This document shows, piece after piece, positions 9,796 through 20,928 of a DNA stretch of 64,000 bases (the stretch's first letter is position 1; every line of letters begins with the position of its first letter). A program made the translations under genes and the position numbers. The notes beneath the pieces are model-generated. The model searched no databases. It was not told the origin of the DNA and worked only from the letters and a program-made list of their open reading frames with translations. Source of the DNA: Halichondria panicea (lineage: Eukaryota; Porifera; Demospongiae; Suberitida; Halichondriidae); contig NC_087383.1 of assembly GCF_963675165.1 (NCBI RefSeq), positions 6,364,839-6,428,838 on the forward strand. Reading direction: 5' to 3'.

Positions 9796-10999
9796 AGCCA
9801 AGGGAGACTTTGAACCTGACCTTGCCTTCCTTATCACCTTGCCTTTTCATATGCGCATGCGCATAAGCAACCTTGCATGCCTTAGCTTGCTAGCTAGCTA
9901 GAGATGGCTGAGCAGGATGAATTGTTTGGAGCATGGAGTCAATACTTTATTGATGTCAGCAGATTCCTAGAGAACACAGAACATCATCGTGGAATAGCGA
10001 ATCGAGAATTTTGTGACTATGTGTTGCCAAGACTAGAAGTTTGTCTGAGTACTTGCATGCAACTATCTGATCAAATGCTGCAAGGGTGTTCTGAAGTTGG
10101 AGAAGAAGATGAGCTAGTAATTAATGAGTTTCAATCGAATTTGGCTCATCTACTAGAGTGCCTGAGAAGTGTACATAGACAGTGGGTGCAATATGAAGAG
10201 ATGTTAGAAACCAGCAAATTCCAGTATCAAGCTGCTAGAAGAATCTTTGGAAGAGGAAGATCTAAGTTTGAAATTGAAAAGGAACAACTAGTGTACCTAT
10301 CATCACTAAATTTTAGCTGGACTGAAATTGCGGCCCTGCTTGGTGTATCTTGTATGACCATATATATAGGTAAGTTTTTGACTGATAAACATAAGTAATC
10401 TTGTGTATACAGAAGACGAGTTGAGTTTGAATTGCTGGATGACTCTGCAACAACTTTATCAGATCATGAGCTCAACAGGATTGTGAAGGAAATCCATTCA
10501 GAATCCCCGACGTTAGGAGTCATTATGGTATGTGGAAGGCTGAGAAGAATGGGATATAGTGTGTCAAGGGATAGAGTCCGATGTTCTCTAAGGTCATCTG
10601 ACCCATTAAGTGCAGCTTCAAGATTGATGGGTGGTCTTAGTCGACGACAGCCTTACTCAGTTGCTGGCCCAAACCTCTGGCATATTGGTGGGTATAATTA
10701 TTATTTGTACAAGTTTTTGTAAATGCATATTGATCTGGAACCATACAAATAGATATAATTATAGGAAAGAGGGATTGATCTTGTCCCCTGCAATAACTTT
10801 AAGGCTTTACAGGCCTTCTTTAAGTTCCCAAAAGCTTGATTTCCGTGCCCCACGTATCGTGTGGAAATAATCAAAAAATATTCTTGATTGTTGGAAAATA
10901 GCTAAAGGTATCCATGTAAAGCAACCCTCCAAATATGCGACACCCTCCATAATATGCAATTTTAATTGTAACCTCTAAAAGTACGTGTTATTTAGTCAA

Positions 11000-11079
11000 C
11001 AGGGTGTCATTTACAGGACTTTGAAGTAGAGAGTGGAAATAAGGGGGGGTCTAAAAGTCACCATTATTTCAACACCCTG
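11000..11079. mobile_element. Small CAGGGTGTCAT-ended MITE
   Basis: CAGGGTGTCATTTACAGG at 11000 and CACCCTG at 11079 form the ends of an 80-base element related to that at 19895-20057. It lies in the transposase intron. Confidence 0.5.
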
Positions 11080-11275
11080 TTTAATACATCGCCGGCCATG
11101 CAGAGAAATGACTGCATGGTGTTCATTCGAAGGTCTATAGGGTGAATTCTAGTGGGTTTTGAGATTGCCTTTGCATATATACTCAGTCATACAACTACCT
11201 GAATGCAGATGTTTAGGGGGGGAGGGGGAGGAAGTCCATTCATGGATCTTATTTTCATAGTTTCTGCTTGCACTG

Positions 11276-13713
11276 CAGGTAAAGGTAGTCAAGGTCGCTG
11301 GGTAAAATATTCGTGGTCCGGCTATACACTGTAGCAACTGCTGTGTTGACAATATTTTTGTATGTCACGTTCTAAATAGAGGTCAAACTATAGCCTCTAG
11401 AGAAACAATGATCAAATATGCAACACCAGCAAGACTTCAACATAATTTTTCAACCTCCAAAATTAGGCTTTAAAAGTGTCACCTTAGATCGAATAAATCT
11501 AATATACGGTATCATCCTTTTGATATTCGTCAAAATATTAATTATGCTTGATCAGAGGCCGCTCTTGTATAAAGCCCACACTCAAATAGTAGCCTCTAAA
11601 ATTAATCCCCATCTTCAGTGCGATAAAAGCTGCTCTCAAATAGTAGCCTCAATAAACTTTAACCGTAATCACCTCTGAGTCATATTGATACTGCAGTGGT
11701 ATCTACAGTAGCAGCTTGTTAGTGCAGACTTTCACATGGCAGACTTTGAGTTTGTGCAGGTGAAAAGAACTTACCTGCTAAACCACTTCCTGTTTGCCTT
11801 CAGAAAGGAACTGGTATGCTACTTATCAAAGAGTTGTCCCAGCGTAGAACTAACCACAAATTACATTATGCGTGGATGGATGCCAAACATTTGGTCACGA
11901 CAAGCAGCCATAGATGTGTTTGTAATTGAGTCTGCATGGTAACATTAATAAATAAGCGCGAGTATTAATTTGTGACTTGTGCATTCTTATCAAAGAAGAG
12001 TTATTCCGTGTGTGAGATTCTTTACGCACGGTTAAAAGTAGCCCTTTCTAAAGGCAAAAAAGGAAGCGGTCTCATTTTACTGGAGCGTTAGTAGACGTAA
12101 TGAACACCTTTCTGGTCTCTCGAATTCTAATTGCTAGCAAAATATCGTATAATTATAGCTGCAGCCTCTGATAAAGTAGTACGAGTAACAAGCAATGGCA
12201 AGGCTTCTAATTGGCCCTTGCCTGTGTTTGTTATGAGTGTTCTTAATCCCTTATACGAGTAACCTAATCGTTTATGATGCCGTTCTCAGCAATTTTAATA
12301 ATATCTTTAGCCGCAGCTGTTGTTTGAACCCTGTGCAAATACTGATCCGTATGTGATGCGCTTTTAATTACCCCGGGCGGCCCCGTAAACCCAAACCAGT
12401 TAGACCATTATTATGCCTCGGTGCGCATGCATGCGCAAGCGAGGTATATACGTTTGTGTGTCTATGTGTGTGTAGACTGCAATCAAGTGCAAGTAAGAGT
12501 TTCTATAGGCTTCTATAGTCATGTTTACTTGGATTTTAATTCGTGGATTTGCAAAATAATGCTTCGTTCTCGAGTTACGCCTAGTTTTGCTTACTTGGAA
12601 TGCCATTGCAGTCTTTTCAGAAGCCGGGCACGTATAGCCAAACTTATTTACCAAGTGTTGCTACTCTACTTAGTAGTTAGCTCTGCACTAGAATGCTAGC
12701 TATTGGTAGCTGCATTACAAGAGTGAGAAGAGAGCTGCAAGGCTCTGCTGATGCAGCCATTAATTTTAGACTTGAACTTTTGGCATCGATTGTTTTATTG
12801 TTTAACAATAATCATGGTCAATCATTACCCACTCTAAGTTTGCATGCAGCAAAATCAAAAATGTTCATCATGTGTATAAAAGCTATTAGTAGCTTTATGT
12901 TATGTAGCTTTGGCATCTCCATCGAGGTATCAGCACCTGCGGTGCATGCTTTCATTATAGTATTGACTAATTTCATTACATTAAAATTAATTATGGTTGA
13001 ATTATCTTAATTGTTTCAGATTCACATCATAAGCTTATTAGATGGAGAATCGTCACTCATGGCTGCATTGACAGCTACAGTAGGCTGGTGACTTTCTTGA
13101 AGTATTGTGGCAATAATAAATCGCCAACAGTGTACGAATTATTTTTGTGTGCAGTTCAAAAGCATCAGCTGCCATCTCGTATATAAGAATGGACCAAAGT
13201 GGGGAAAATGTATTGGTCGCACGTCACATGTTAGAAAAAAGAGGACATGATAGGAGAGGTGTGATTGTAGGAGCCTCGGTCCATAATCAACGCATAGAGC
13301 GACTATATGGAGGGACATGCACCGCTGTGACTATTCTCTTTTACAAGCTGTTTTACTTTATGGAACAAGTGGATCTATTAGACTGTTTGAATGAGACGCA
13401 TCTGTATTCCCTTCATTATAATGTGTTCATTCCACGTATTAATCAGGCACTTGCACTGTTCATTGGTGGATGGAACCATCACTCAATCCGAACTGCACAC
13501 CGTAAGTCTCCACACCAGTTGTTTACAACAGGGGCACTACTTTTGCAGCACTCCGGACTCGCAGCTTTGGATTTTTTTGAGAATGTGGAGGAAGAATGTG
13601 GAATTGATATGGAAGGCCCCATCCCGTCTCAGGGACGTTCTATAGTTGTGCCTGAGGTGCCAATAAGGCTAAGTTCAGAGAATTTTGCTCTCCTACAGCA
13701 AGCTGTTAATCCG
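11276..13713 (+). repeat. Arm 1 of a large inverted duplication
   Basis: This block is repeated on the opposite strand at 42413-44840. It covers the intron of the integrase-type transposase, including a conserved MADFEFVQVKRTYLL frame at 11736, and most of its last exon. The break inside the exon falls at AGCTGTTAA. Confidence 0.85.
12413..12957 (+). mobile_element. Hairpin-ended non-autonomous element, copy 1
   Basis: The 5' end folds as CCTCGGTGCGCATGCATGCG with CGAGG, and the 3' end contains the hairpin AGCACCTGCGGTGC before TTTCATT. Internal landmarks shared by all copies are TTCTATAGGCTTCTA, CTCGAGTTA, TTGGAATGCCATTGCAG, TTAGTTAGCTCTGCACTAGA and AGCTTTGGCATCTCC. There is no coding potential. 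Confidence 0.8.
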
Positions 13714-14069
13714 TTAGCACCTTCTGATGAGTTTGGCATTGATTTGTATGAACAAGTTTTGCAGTTTATGTCAACGATTACGGTATAAAACATGACCATG
13801 ATGACTCTCATAATTTGATGTTATTCTTACATAATTATTATTTTTATGCATGCCATTGTGATGCTCAGTAAACAAAGCTCATATAATTATCAACATGAAA
13901 AATGATTAATGAGAGTATGCATGCAGTACAATAGCTATAAGCCAAAACAATACTACCTATATAATTAAAGGGAGTTATTGTTAGAATTGACGATAATCAT
14001 ATAATTATTATGAACATCCATGAAGGTGATTGATTGAAATGAAGGATGACACTGAGAGTAAGCTAGCTA

Positions 14070-14229
14070 CACAGCAAAAACACAATTATGTTATTATGGG
14101 ATGCATCATCGTATTTTAGTGTTAAAATGACAGAAATTTATGTCATTTCTACATTAAAATAATTTCAAATGATGCATTTTATTTGAGATGTTTTATGTTA
14201 TTATAACATAATTATCTGTTTTTACTGTG
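14070..14229. mobile_element. Palindromic MITE of 160 bases, TA target
   Basis: CACAGCAAAAACACAATTAT at the left and the complement of CACAGTAAAAACAGATAATT at the right form its ends, flanked by TA on both sides (14068-14069, 14230-14231). The CACNGCAAAAACA start resembles the 3 kb element at 34049. Confidence 0.75.
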
Positions 14230-14364
14230 TATATAGCCAAAACAATTATGACGTGATCAGCACAAATAATTAAACTTAAGAAGTTCAAGGTCCATTCAGG
14301 GAATAGTAACATAATGATAATGACGATACTTAATTAAGAAGTTCATGGTCCATTCAGAAAGAAG

Positions 14365-14673
14365 TTACAAACAGTTCATTACCCAACAAAGGTCATTGTC
14401 GTTGAGGATTGCCATCCACTTTCCGTGAAATTCGCTATAATTGGCATACGAGATTGGTAGCTTTAGCAAAGCATCACATGTGTTGTGCGCACAGGGCCTC
14501 CTGGCCCACTCAGACGATTGAATTGTACGATAATACTGCTGACAGACAATACACTGCTCCCAGTTGTGAAGTGAAGAAATCGCTGAAGCAGATTAGTCGA
14601 CATATTGCCAATCAATATCTACAAGATAGCCACCAACACGCTCCTCAGCAGGATTCACCAACACGGGCAGTTT
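14365..14673 (-). pseudogene. HECT-domain C-terminal remnant
   Basis: Three minus-strand frames join into a HECT-like C-terminus: PVLVNPAEERVGGYLVDI, then MSTNLLQRFLHFTTGSSVL, VQFNRLSG, and after a further shift ARRPCAHNTCDALLKLP, YANYSEFHGKWMAIL and WVMNCL before TAA at 14365. In HECT E3 ligases the TCxxxLxLP segment carries the catalytic cysteine that accepts ubiquitin. It is present here (HNTCDALLKLP). At least two small indels break the frame, one at the missing bases of LSG-LARRP. HECT-like domains also travel in transposons, so origin from a mobile element is possible. Confidence 0.7.
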
Positions 14674-14689
14674 GATAATGCCTAAAACT

Positions 14690-17250
14690 TTCTTTGGTGA
14701 GACCGTATAAGCATCCTATAAATGGAGCACATGCATGCACACCTTCAACAGATTGCACTGATAATAGGCACATTTATAACATTTATGAGCTAGAATAATA
14801 GGGAGGTTTTGAAATACAGGTCAATATACGAGTCATAATTATAGTATAAACATATTTTGTAGGCCCGGAAGTACTGCATGGTGGGTAATTATCTCCTATA
14901 TATTGTAGAATTAATAGATAGAGGTCATATGCATAAATTATGGCCATTATTAGTTTGTGTTACTTGTGCAACGACATGGGGCCTATATGCCGTGTTTTGG
15001 AGGCAATTAATATAGGCTGTTAACTTGAGCATAAAAGAATAGCTAGCATGCATAATTATAAATATATACTATAAGTACAGTTCAATATACATGTACCAAA
15101 AATGAATTTTTTACGAGCATCGTATATAGTGGGTATACATAAACTTCGCAGGATGACTGTTAGAAAGGTTTTCGCAGATTTAATTTTCGCGGAATAGCGC
15201 AGCCTTTCTGCAGCATACATGCATGCATGCGTTAATCTTGCATATAAATGTTCGCGTTACATGCTTATATAATCAGCAAATTTAATCAGTTTATTAAATA
15301 ATCAATTCTCAACAATAACGCAAAACCTATAGTACTGGTAAGTGTACCCGATATCCTTGCATACTGCATGCTAGACGGGGAAAATATCTTTCAATGAAGT
15401 AAAACATGTAGTAATATCATGCATGTTACAACAATTAACACACCACCAGGGATAGGTGTACAAGTGTATAAATTATTACAAGTATAATAGTGTAAAGATA
15501 AAAATTAATAGTTTAGTATTCGTGAGGAATAGTAAGTCCAACTTATAGTCAATGGCAGCAGATAGAGTTAATGATCATTGATGTTTCTTCCTGTGTGTTA
15601 AATGAGATGCGGCCAATACAATCGTGTGCATGTATAGATTATAGACTCATGCATAAAAAAACTGTTTTGCATGCAATGTATGCGTGTGCATGTTCAAGAC
15701 ATGGCAAGGTACATTCCAGATTTAATCTACATCTGAATTGTCGTAGCTTTATATTATAGCTAGCCTCGATCCCAGCCCGAGTTTTCGCTTTTATAACGTT
15801 TAGGTGAACAACTATAGGCCTGCACTAGTTGTCTGCGCATGCATGCGCCAGTCATTCAAGTAGACTAAAATTAGACTAATGGATATTTTTGTTCACATTT
15901 ATATTCGTGTATACTATCGTACTAGCAGTCAGTATCCCGTTTATCATTAATCGATTGGAATGGCTCTTAATTATAATTATAGAAAACATTATTCTGAAGA
16001 CAGAAGAACAAGTGAAGAGGCTACAAATCTTGACAATTAAAGCTCGTCAAGGTCAGATTTGTTGTGTGGTTCTATCATATCAAGTCATTTTTGTTTGGAA
16101 AGATCTAGATCCATCATTGGTATAATTATCTTATGGTGGATGAAGTGAAGAGTGCATGTGAGCTAGAGGACTTGGTGGTGCCATCATCAGAGGGATTGAC
16201 AATGACCTGTTTAATACGACACATTTAATTTACATCGCATGTACACATAATTATATTAATAGAATGTCTATACTTCTCTGCACAAGAGCAATGGTAATAT
16301 CCAGCTATCCCAACAGTGCTCCTCTTTTCTACTAAGGGAGGAGACTGGACAGTGTGAGGTAAGGTTGAAACCCTCTTTTTGTCTTTGGTAATCTTTCCTA
16401 TACTCACAGGACTGGAGTGTATATGTATACCTGTTCATTCGAGTGTTGTTTCTGGCAGCTCAGAGCCATGAAGAGAATCTACCTTTCTCAAACATAAATT
16501 ATGAGTTACAAATAGAGGTCTAGAATATCAGAGAGGTCCAGCAGCCTGCTAAACCTTCATAATTTGAGGCATTCAATCATCATCCATGAAGTTACATGCC
16601 CTAGCTGGGTCACTATAATCATGCTGCAGCACAACTGACAACTCTCCTTGTGAAGCAGCTCCCTATAATGTGTATACTATACGTACCATACGGGTGGAAA
16701 ATTTTCAATATTTAGAACATTTCGCGGGTATAGTAGGGTGTTGTGGCACCTATCTTGCATGCGCATATGAAGCCTTCCACGGGTTCTAATTTTCACAGAA
16801 GCCTAAAACTACAACCACAAATTGAAGTGACCTTTGGCATGCCTAAAACATGACCCTACAAAAAGGTTATAGTTGCACCATAATAACACACAACCAATGT
16901 CCTATGCCAGTGGCACAACACATGACAATAATAGAGAGAATCTGTACAGACTTTCCCCAGGTTATCAACAATCATTGAGAATAATACAAAAGCATGGATT
17001 GCAGGCCTAATACATTGGCATTGGGAACAGACAATGTAAAAATAATTATCTCATAAAAGCCAAAAAGTACAACCACAATTGAAGTGACCTTTGGAATGCC
17101 TAGAACATGACAATTATAACTTTACACAAGTAAGAGGTAATAATGAGTTGCACACCATTATAATAACACAATGTCCTTTACGCCAGTGGCACAACACAGT
17201 ACAGACAAGTTATAATCGGTTACTACACAACATTTGTAAATTCGCCTAAG

Positions 17251-17254
<4 letters not shown>
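14690..17254. other. Gene-free stretch with short repeats
   Basis: No coding frame is supported. At 15772-15830 lies half of the small GCCTCGATCCC element found whole at 27433. Two diverged copies of a block of about 150 bases (ACAACCACAA, TTGAAGTGACCTTTGG, CAGTGGCACAACACA) start near 16808 and 17066. A hydrophobic frame at 15889 lacks a proper start and is not called. Confidence 0.55.

Positions 17255-17302
<48 letters not shown>
17255..17302. repeat. (CA)n microsatellite
   Basis: A near-perfect CA tract immediately upstream of the piggyBac transposase remnant, matching the (TG)n tract at the same place in locus 1. Confidence 0.95.
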
Positions 17303-17304
<2 letters not shown>

Positions 17305-17346
17305 GAAACCTGCCCTTGGACTCCCACCCTTCATGACCATTCTCGA

Positions 17347-18796
17347 GAGGCCTTCATCCAATCTGTAGGCCCAGCTGTATCCATCTCAAGTTCTCCCTTA
17401 GACATATTCCAGCATTTCTTTACCACTGAAATAATGGATAACATAGTAGCCGAGACAAATTGATACGCTAGGCAAATGATGACCCCACTACAACATGATA
17501 AATGGACCCCACTCACGACTGCTGAGCTAAAGGCTTACATGGGATTCTGCATTTTCATGGGGATCGTGAAACTCCCATCGATTGAAAATGATTGGAGGAG
17601 AGACGTGCAATTCTACTACTCACCAATTGCATCGAAGATCTCACGCAATCGCTTTAGGGACATCCGACGATACCTCCATTTCACGGACAACACCACTCTC
17701 CCGACTCCAGGCACCCCAGGTAGCGATCGTTTGGCCAAAGTACGCCCCCTCTTCAATAAGATCAACGAGCGCTGTTCTGCTGCATACAACTTAGGCCGTG
17801 AAGTTGCAGTAGACGAGGCAATGATAAAGTTTCAGGGTAGATCTGCACTGAAACAGTACCTCCCAAATAAACCTGTGAAGAGAGGAATCAAGGTTTGGGT
17901 CCTAGCAGACGGGTACTTCCACATGCTACAAGTGTATACAGGGAGAGAAGCCACACCAGAGAAGCAACTGGGAGCACGAGTTGTGAAAGACCTCACAGCC
18001 TCGTTGAAGCACATGCAAGCACCACCACGTCTATTTTGACAACTTTTTCATGTCTGTCAAACTGTTAGAAGACTTGGAGAAGGATGGCATTTATACTTGT
18101 GGTACAGCTCGCGCTGACCGCAGAGGCTTCCCCAAGGCTCTCAAGCAGCCAAAGCTGACAGAAAGTAATAAGCATAATTATTATTTACCTTTTCAGGGGG
18201 GAATACATGACTCTCCAGAAAGAAAAAGGTGACGGTCTCAGTGACAATAGGGTTGTCCGTGTGATCTCCACAGCCTCTGACGCCACTTCGGTCACCTCTG
18301 TACAACGTACAGTCAAGACGGGCGAAAAAATCTCCGTCCCGTGCCACAGAGCATCGAGGACTATAATCACTTCATGGGGGGTGTCGACAGAGGGGATCAG
18401 CTCAGAGGGTACTACAGATGCCCTACAAAAGTCCATAAGTTTTATATGTACATTTACTTCTTCCTAAAGGATATTTGCATTACGAACAACTACATATTAT
18501 ATCGACAGTATTCACCCACCAACGCACTGAAAACCCTCCTCTCATTTCGTCACGAGTTGGCCAAGAAGCTAATTGGCGACTACTGCTCCAAAAAGAGCAA
18601 GACACCCTTGAAATCGCTAGGAATAGCTCACTTCCCTCTTCACCACCAGGATGTACGCAGAGGTCGTTGCCATCTGTGTTATCAGAAAAACAAAAGGAAG
18701 GACACAGCATGGTTTTGCCTACAGTGCGAGAAGTGGTTTTGCCACACTGGCAACCCCTCATCTGACTGTTTTATGCTATGGCATAAGAACATGTAA
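17347..18796 (+). pseudogene. piggyBac transposase, nearly complete but broken
   Basis: The frame opens with FIQSVGPAVSISSSSPLDIF and FTTEIMDNIVAETN, hits one TGA at 17461-17463 where CGA (Arg) is expected, and continues through ELKAYMGFCIFMGIVKLP to VAVDEAMIKFQGRS (first catalytic Asp). A frame change near 18030 leads into HVYFDNFFMS (second Asp), a 32-base intron-like gap at 18165-18196 restores TERGEYMTLQ, and a shift near 18340 leads into YNHFMGGVDRGDQLRGYY (third Asp). The C-terminus carries the Cys-rich finger CHLCYQ, CLQCEKWFC and ends at TAA 18796. All key residues are therefore present across frames, but one stop and two frameshifts make it inactive as read. Confidence 0.88.
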
Positions 18797-18966
18797 CTAG
18801 TTGTATAAAGCGTCAACTCCTATGAGTTTTTATCCTGCCTGTTGAACATGAGTAGAAATACTTAGTACTGACTGTAACACGTAACCAGTGTACATTTACT
18901 ACTTTACAAGCTATCTATATGTAGAGTAAGCGTACTAGCAGTTTAATACACAGCCACAAAGCTTAC

Positions 18967-19690
18967 CTATGAAGTGCTGTGGCCTTGGCTGGTCCGTTCC
19001 AAACCAGGAGATCCCGACAGAGAATGCTAGGCAGTTGCCTAAAAGTTAGTTGCATCTTTCTTTGCCCGAGGCGAATGCTGAACAAGTTGAATATCTAACC
19101 ATGTAGACTACACTCTAAAAACAGGGTGTAAACTTACTTAGCTACTATTAAAGCATACTCTGCACACTCTGAGGCATCTAAGTAGGTATCTAAGTATAGT
19201 ACATTAGCTAAGAAGGCTTATAAAGGCTTCACTAGCTACAAGTACGATCGTTTTACGCACAAAAAGCTTACCTCTGAATTAATTCTTCGCTGTGGCATTG
19301 GCTGGTAGACTGTTCCATTGGAAACCAGGAGATCCTGACGAGTAACTGCTGTAGACTAGTTTGCTAGGAAGTTACCTAAAGAACACGGTTATAGTTTCAA
19401 AGTTATGCATCTTTCTTTGCCAGAGGCGAATGCTGAACAAAAAGATAAAATTGAATATCTAATCGTGTAGACTACACTCTAAAAAAGGGTCTGTAAACTT
19501 ATTTAGCTACTACTACTAAACTATACTCTCCACACTCTGGGGCATCTAAGTAGGTATCTAAGCATTGTGTATCAGCTAAGAAGGCTTATAAACGCTGCTA
19601 CAAGTACGATCGTTATACGCACAAAATCTTACCTCTAAAAGGATCCTTCGCTGTGGCCTTGGCTGGTTGAAAATTCCGTTGGAGTCCAGG
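18967..19690 (-). repeat. Tandem exon-like modules, antisense to the transposase
   Basis: Minus-strand modules at 18967-19077 and 19272-19432, and a partial one from 19633 to about 19690, each follow a TTCAG acceptor and end before a GTAAGC or GTAAGA donor. They share GCAAAGAAAGATGCA and CCAGCCAANGCCACAGCGAA with the modules at 870-1368. The period is about 355-365 bases. No frame is conserved among them, suggesting repeated non-coding exons. Confidence 0.65.
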
Positions 19691-19697
19691 AGATCCT

Positions 19698-19751
19698 GAT
19701 CCGCGGTGGGCGGTACTACGTATGAAATCATAACCGCGGCTATTCGGTTAA
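19698..19751. repeat. piggyBac-like terminus (TTAA at 19748-19751)
   Basis: Read inwards: TTAA, then CCGAATAGCCGCGGTTATGA and, after a few bases, ACCGCCCACCGCGG. The same 50 bases, slightly changed, start at 62316. Confidence 0.8.
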
Positions 19752-19894
19752 AGCCCTCATACACACAACAAGTTATTAGTTTTAAGAGTGACAGACTTTT
19801 AATGCTCAAATAAAAGCGAGTAAAGCTAAGAAACTTGACCTTACACACTGACCTTAGAGCTACACGCGACCTTTATTAGACTAGAAACAGAGAG

Positions 19895-20057
19895 CAGGGT
19901 GTCATACAGGGGGGGGGGAAAGGGGGATATCCCCCCTAGCTCCAATTTCCCCCCCTTTCAATGATGACTGAGTGTCCATAGCTGGGTATTGAAATAACAG
20001 TTGACCTTTTTTTAACATTTTCTAGTTACTTTTCTTATTTCCCTGTATGACACCCTG
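19895..20057. mobile_element. Palindromic MITE with CAGGGTGTCATACAGGG ends
   Basis: Exact inverted 17-base ends at 19895-19911 and 20041-20057, followed inwards by G and C runs. GAGAG flanks both sides (19890-19894 and 20058-20062), a candidate target duplication. Confidence 0.8.
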
Positions 20058-20192
20058 GAGAGATATACTGTGAGACTTTTTATACAAATTCATGACTTGA
20101 AAAAAGTTGTTCTAGGAAGTATTGAATGCAGTGTACTGATGATTGTGTGTCACCATAGCAACAGTTAGGGGTTATATAGTGACAGGGCTCAC

Positions 20193-20313
20193 CAAGGAGA
20201 CAGGTTTGACAGACGTTCTTGAGTTGGGCACATGATTGGCAGACCTCTGTTCTCTTGTAGCGCATCTTAGCACCAGGACACCATCGGAACACAGTGTAGA
20301 GCCGGGCACAGAT
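20193..20313 (-). pseudogene. RBM22: Isolated RBM22 exon
   Basis: Between a CCCCTCAG acceptor and a CTTG|GTGAGC donor the minus strand encodes [20 protein letters not shown] followed by [20 protein letters not shown]. This is the zinc-binding N-terminal segment of RBM22 (yeast Slt11/Ecm2), a spliceosome component of the NTC-related group, with the Cys pattern intact. I see no neighbouring RBM22 exons: upstream comes an RPS6 exon, and downstream an unrelated MITE. It is therefore probably a copied single exon and not a working gene, though the exon itself is undamaged. Confidence 0.8.
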
Positions 20314-20543
20314 CTGAGGGGACACTCTGGGTAACAATGACCTCATTACAATTTTGTAAAAGTACCCGAAAAAGAAAATAAGAACCTACCAATCGAGGGC
20401 AAGTTGGTGACGCCCCAACTTGATTGTGTGCTTGACAGCAGTATACTGTGTATATAATTATGAAACCCTGCCCAATAGTTACACCTAACAAAATCAATTC
20501 TCTTTATCAGAGTACATCTAAATCAGCAGAGTTGTGTACCCAC

Positions 20544-20751
20544 CTTTCTTGATGATGACTAGATTGAGCACACCAGGTTGCTGTCCACTATGCAGCCTCT
20601 CACTGACTTGCGTTTCCTCTCTCCAGTGCGTTTGGGTCTGTAACAACTGTGCCCCTTCTTGAGGAGGAGCTTAACACGGCCATTAGTGAGGACACCTTAT
20701 TTCATGAGGAAGCCCTGCTTGTCATTGCCACCGCTGATACGAACCACATAC

Positions 20752-20752
<1 letters not shown>
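20544..20752 (-). pseudogene. RPS6: RPS6 (eS6) exon, disrupted
   Basis: The minus strand reads YVVRISGGNDKQGFLMK, a TAA where Gln is expected, then [37 protein letters not shown] and, after a frameshift of two bases at the position of [13 protein letters not shown]. This is ribosomal protein S6 of the 40S subunit, roughly residues 50-135. Splice-like borders are kept (CAG before GGTATG, AAAG before GTGGGT), so it came from genomic DNA and not from mRNA. The acceptor now merges into a (CA)n tract. No other S6 exon is nearby. Confidence 0.9.

Positions 20753-20753
<1 letters not shown>

Positions 20754-20794
<41 letters not shown>
20754..20794. repeat. (TG)n microsatellite
   Basis: A pure TG tract replacing the intron next to the RPS6 exon. 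Confidence 0.95.
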
Positions 20795-20796
<2 letters not shown>

Positions 20797-20928
20797 AATC
20801 TTACAGAGATGGAACTCATAAAGGTAGTGAGATTAGATCATGTGATTGGTATAATCCCCACCTATCCCTGGTAGGGGGCATTAGTTTGACAAGTGCATTC
20901 AGTATGTACTACTGAGATAATTGTTTAC

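Larger units (their letters stand above)
9904..13788 (+). pseudogene. Integrase-type DDE transposase (IS3EU-like), frameshifted
   Basis: Three exons are visible: 9904-10369 from ATG, 10413-10687, and 13020-13788 to TAA, with GT..AG borders and a 2.3 kb second intron full of repeats. Exon 1 ends in a helix-turn-helix-like stretch (FSWTEIAALLGVSCMTIY). Exon 2 continues RRRVEFELLDD and ends at LWHI. The splice completes LWHID, the probable first catalytic Asp. The second is in RMDQSGEN and the Glu in HNQRIERLYGG, giving the rve/DDE triad. The sequence HHKLIRWRIVTHGCIDSYSR is typical of a large metazoan integrase-core family. Two small frame errors lie in TA runs: TATATATAG at the exon 1 donor and CGTATATAAG near 13180. 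The superfamily name is from memory. Confidence 0.75.
17310..19751 (+). mobile_element. piggyBac-like transposon, locus 2 (5' end missing)
   Basis: Transposase remnant on the plus strand, then antisense exon-like modules, then a terminus whose outermost bases read CGCGGCTATTCGG before TTAA at 19748-19751. TTAA is the piggyBac target site. No matching terminus was found to the left, so the 5' end is truncated or rearranged. The order of parts mirrors locus 1. Confidence 0.75.

Noticed and set aside
11418-11942. Open frames conserved in the inverted copy (MADFEFVQVKRTYLL and others)
   Set aside because: Conservation follows from the recent inverted duplication as a whole. The frames carry no known domain and lie in the transposase intron.
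14409-14675. 88-codon plus-strand frame
   Set aside because: It is antisense to the HECT remnant, which explains the conserved sequence better.
15889-16125. Hydrophobic open frame suggesting a membrane protein
   Set aside because: No ATG start in frame at the beginning, AT-rich composition explains the Ile/Leu content, and no neighbours support it.
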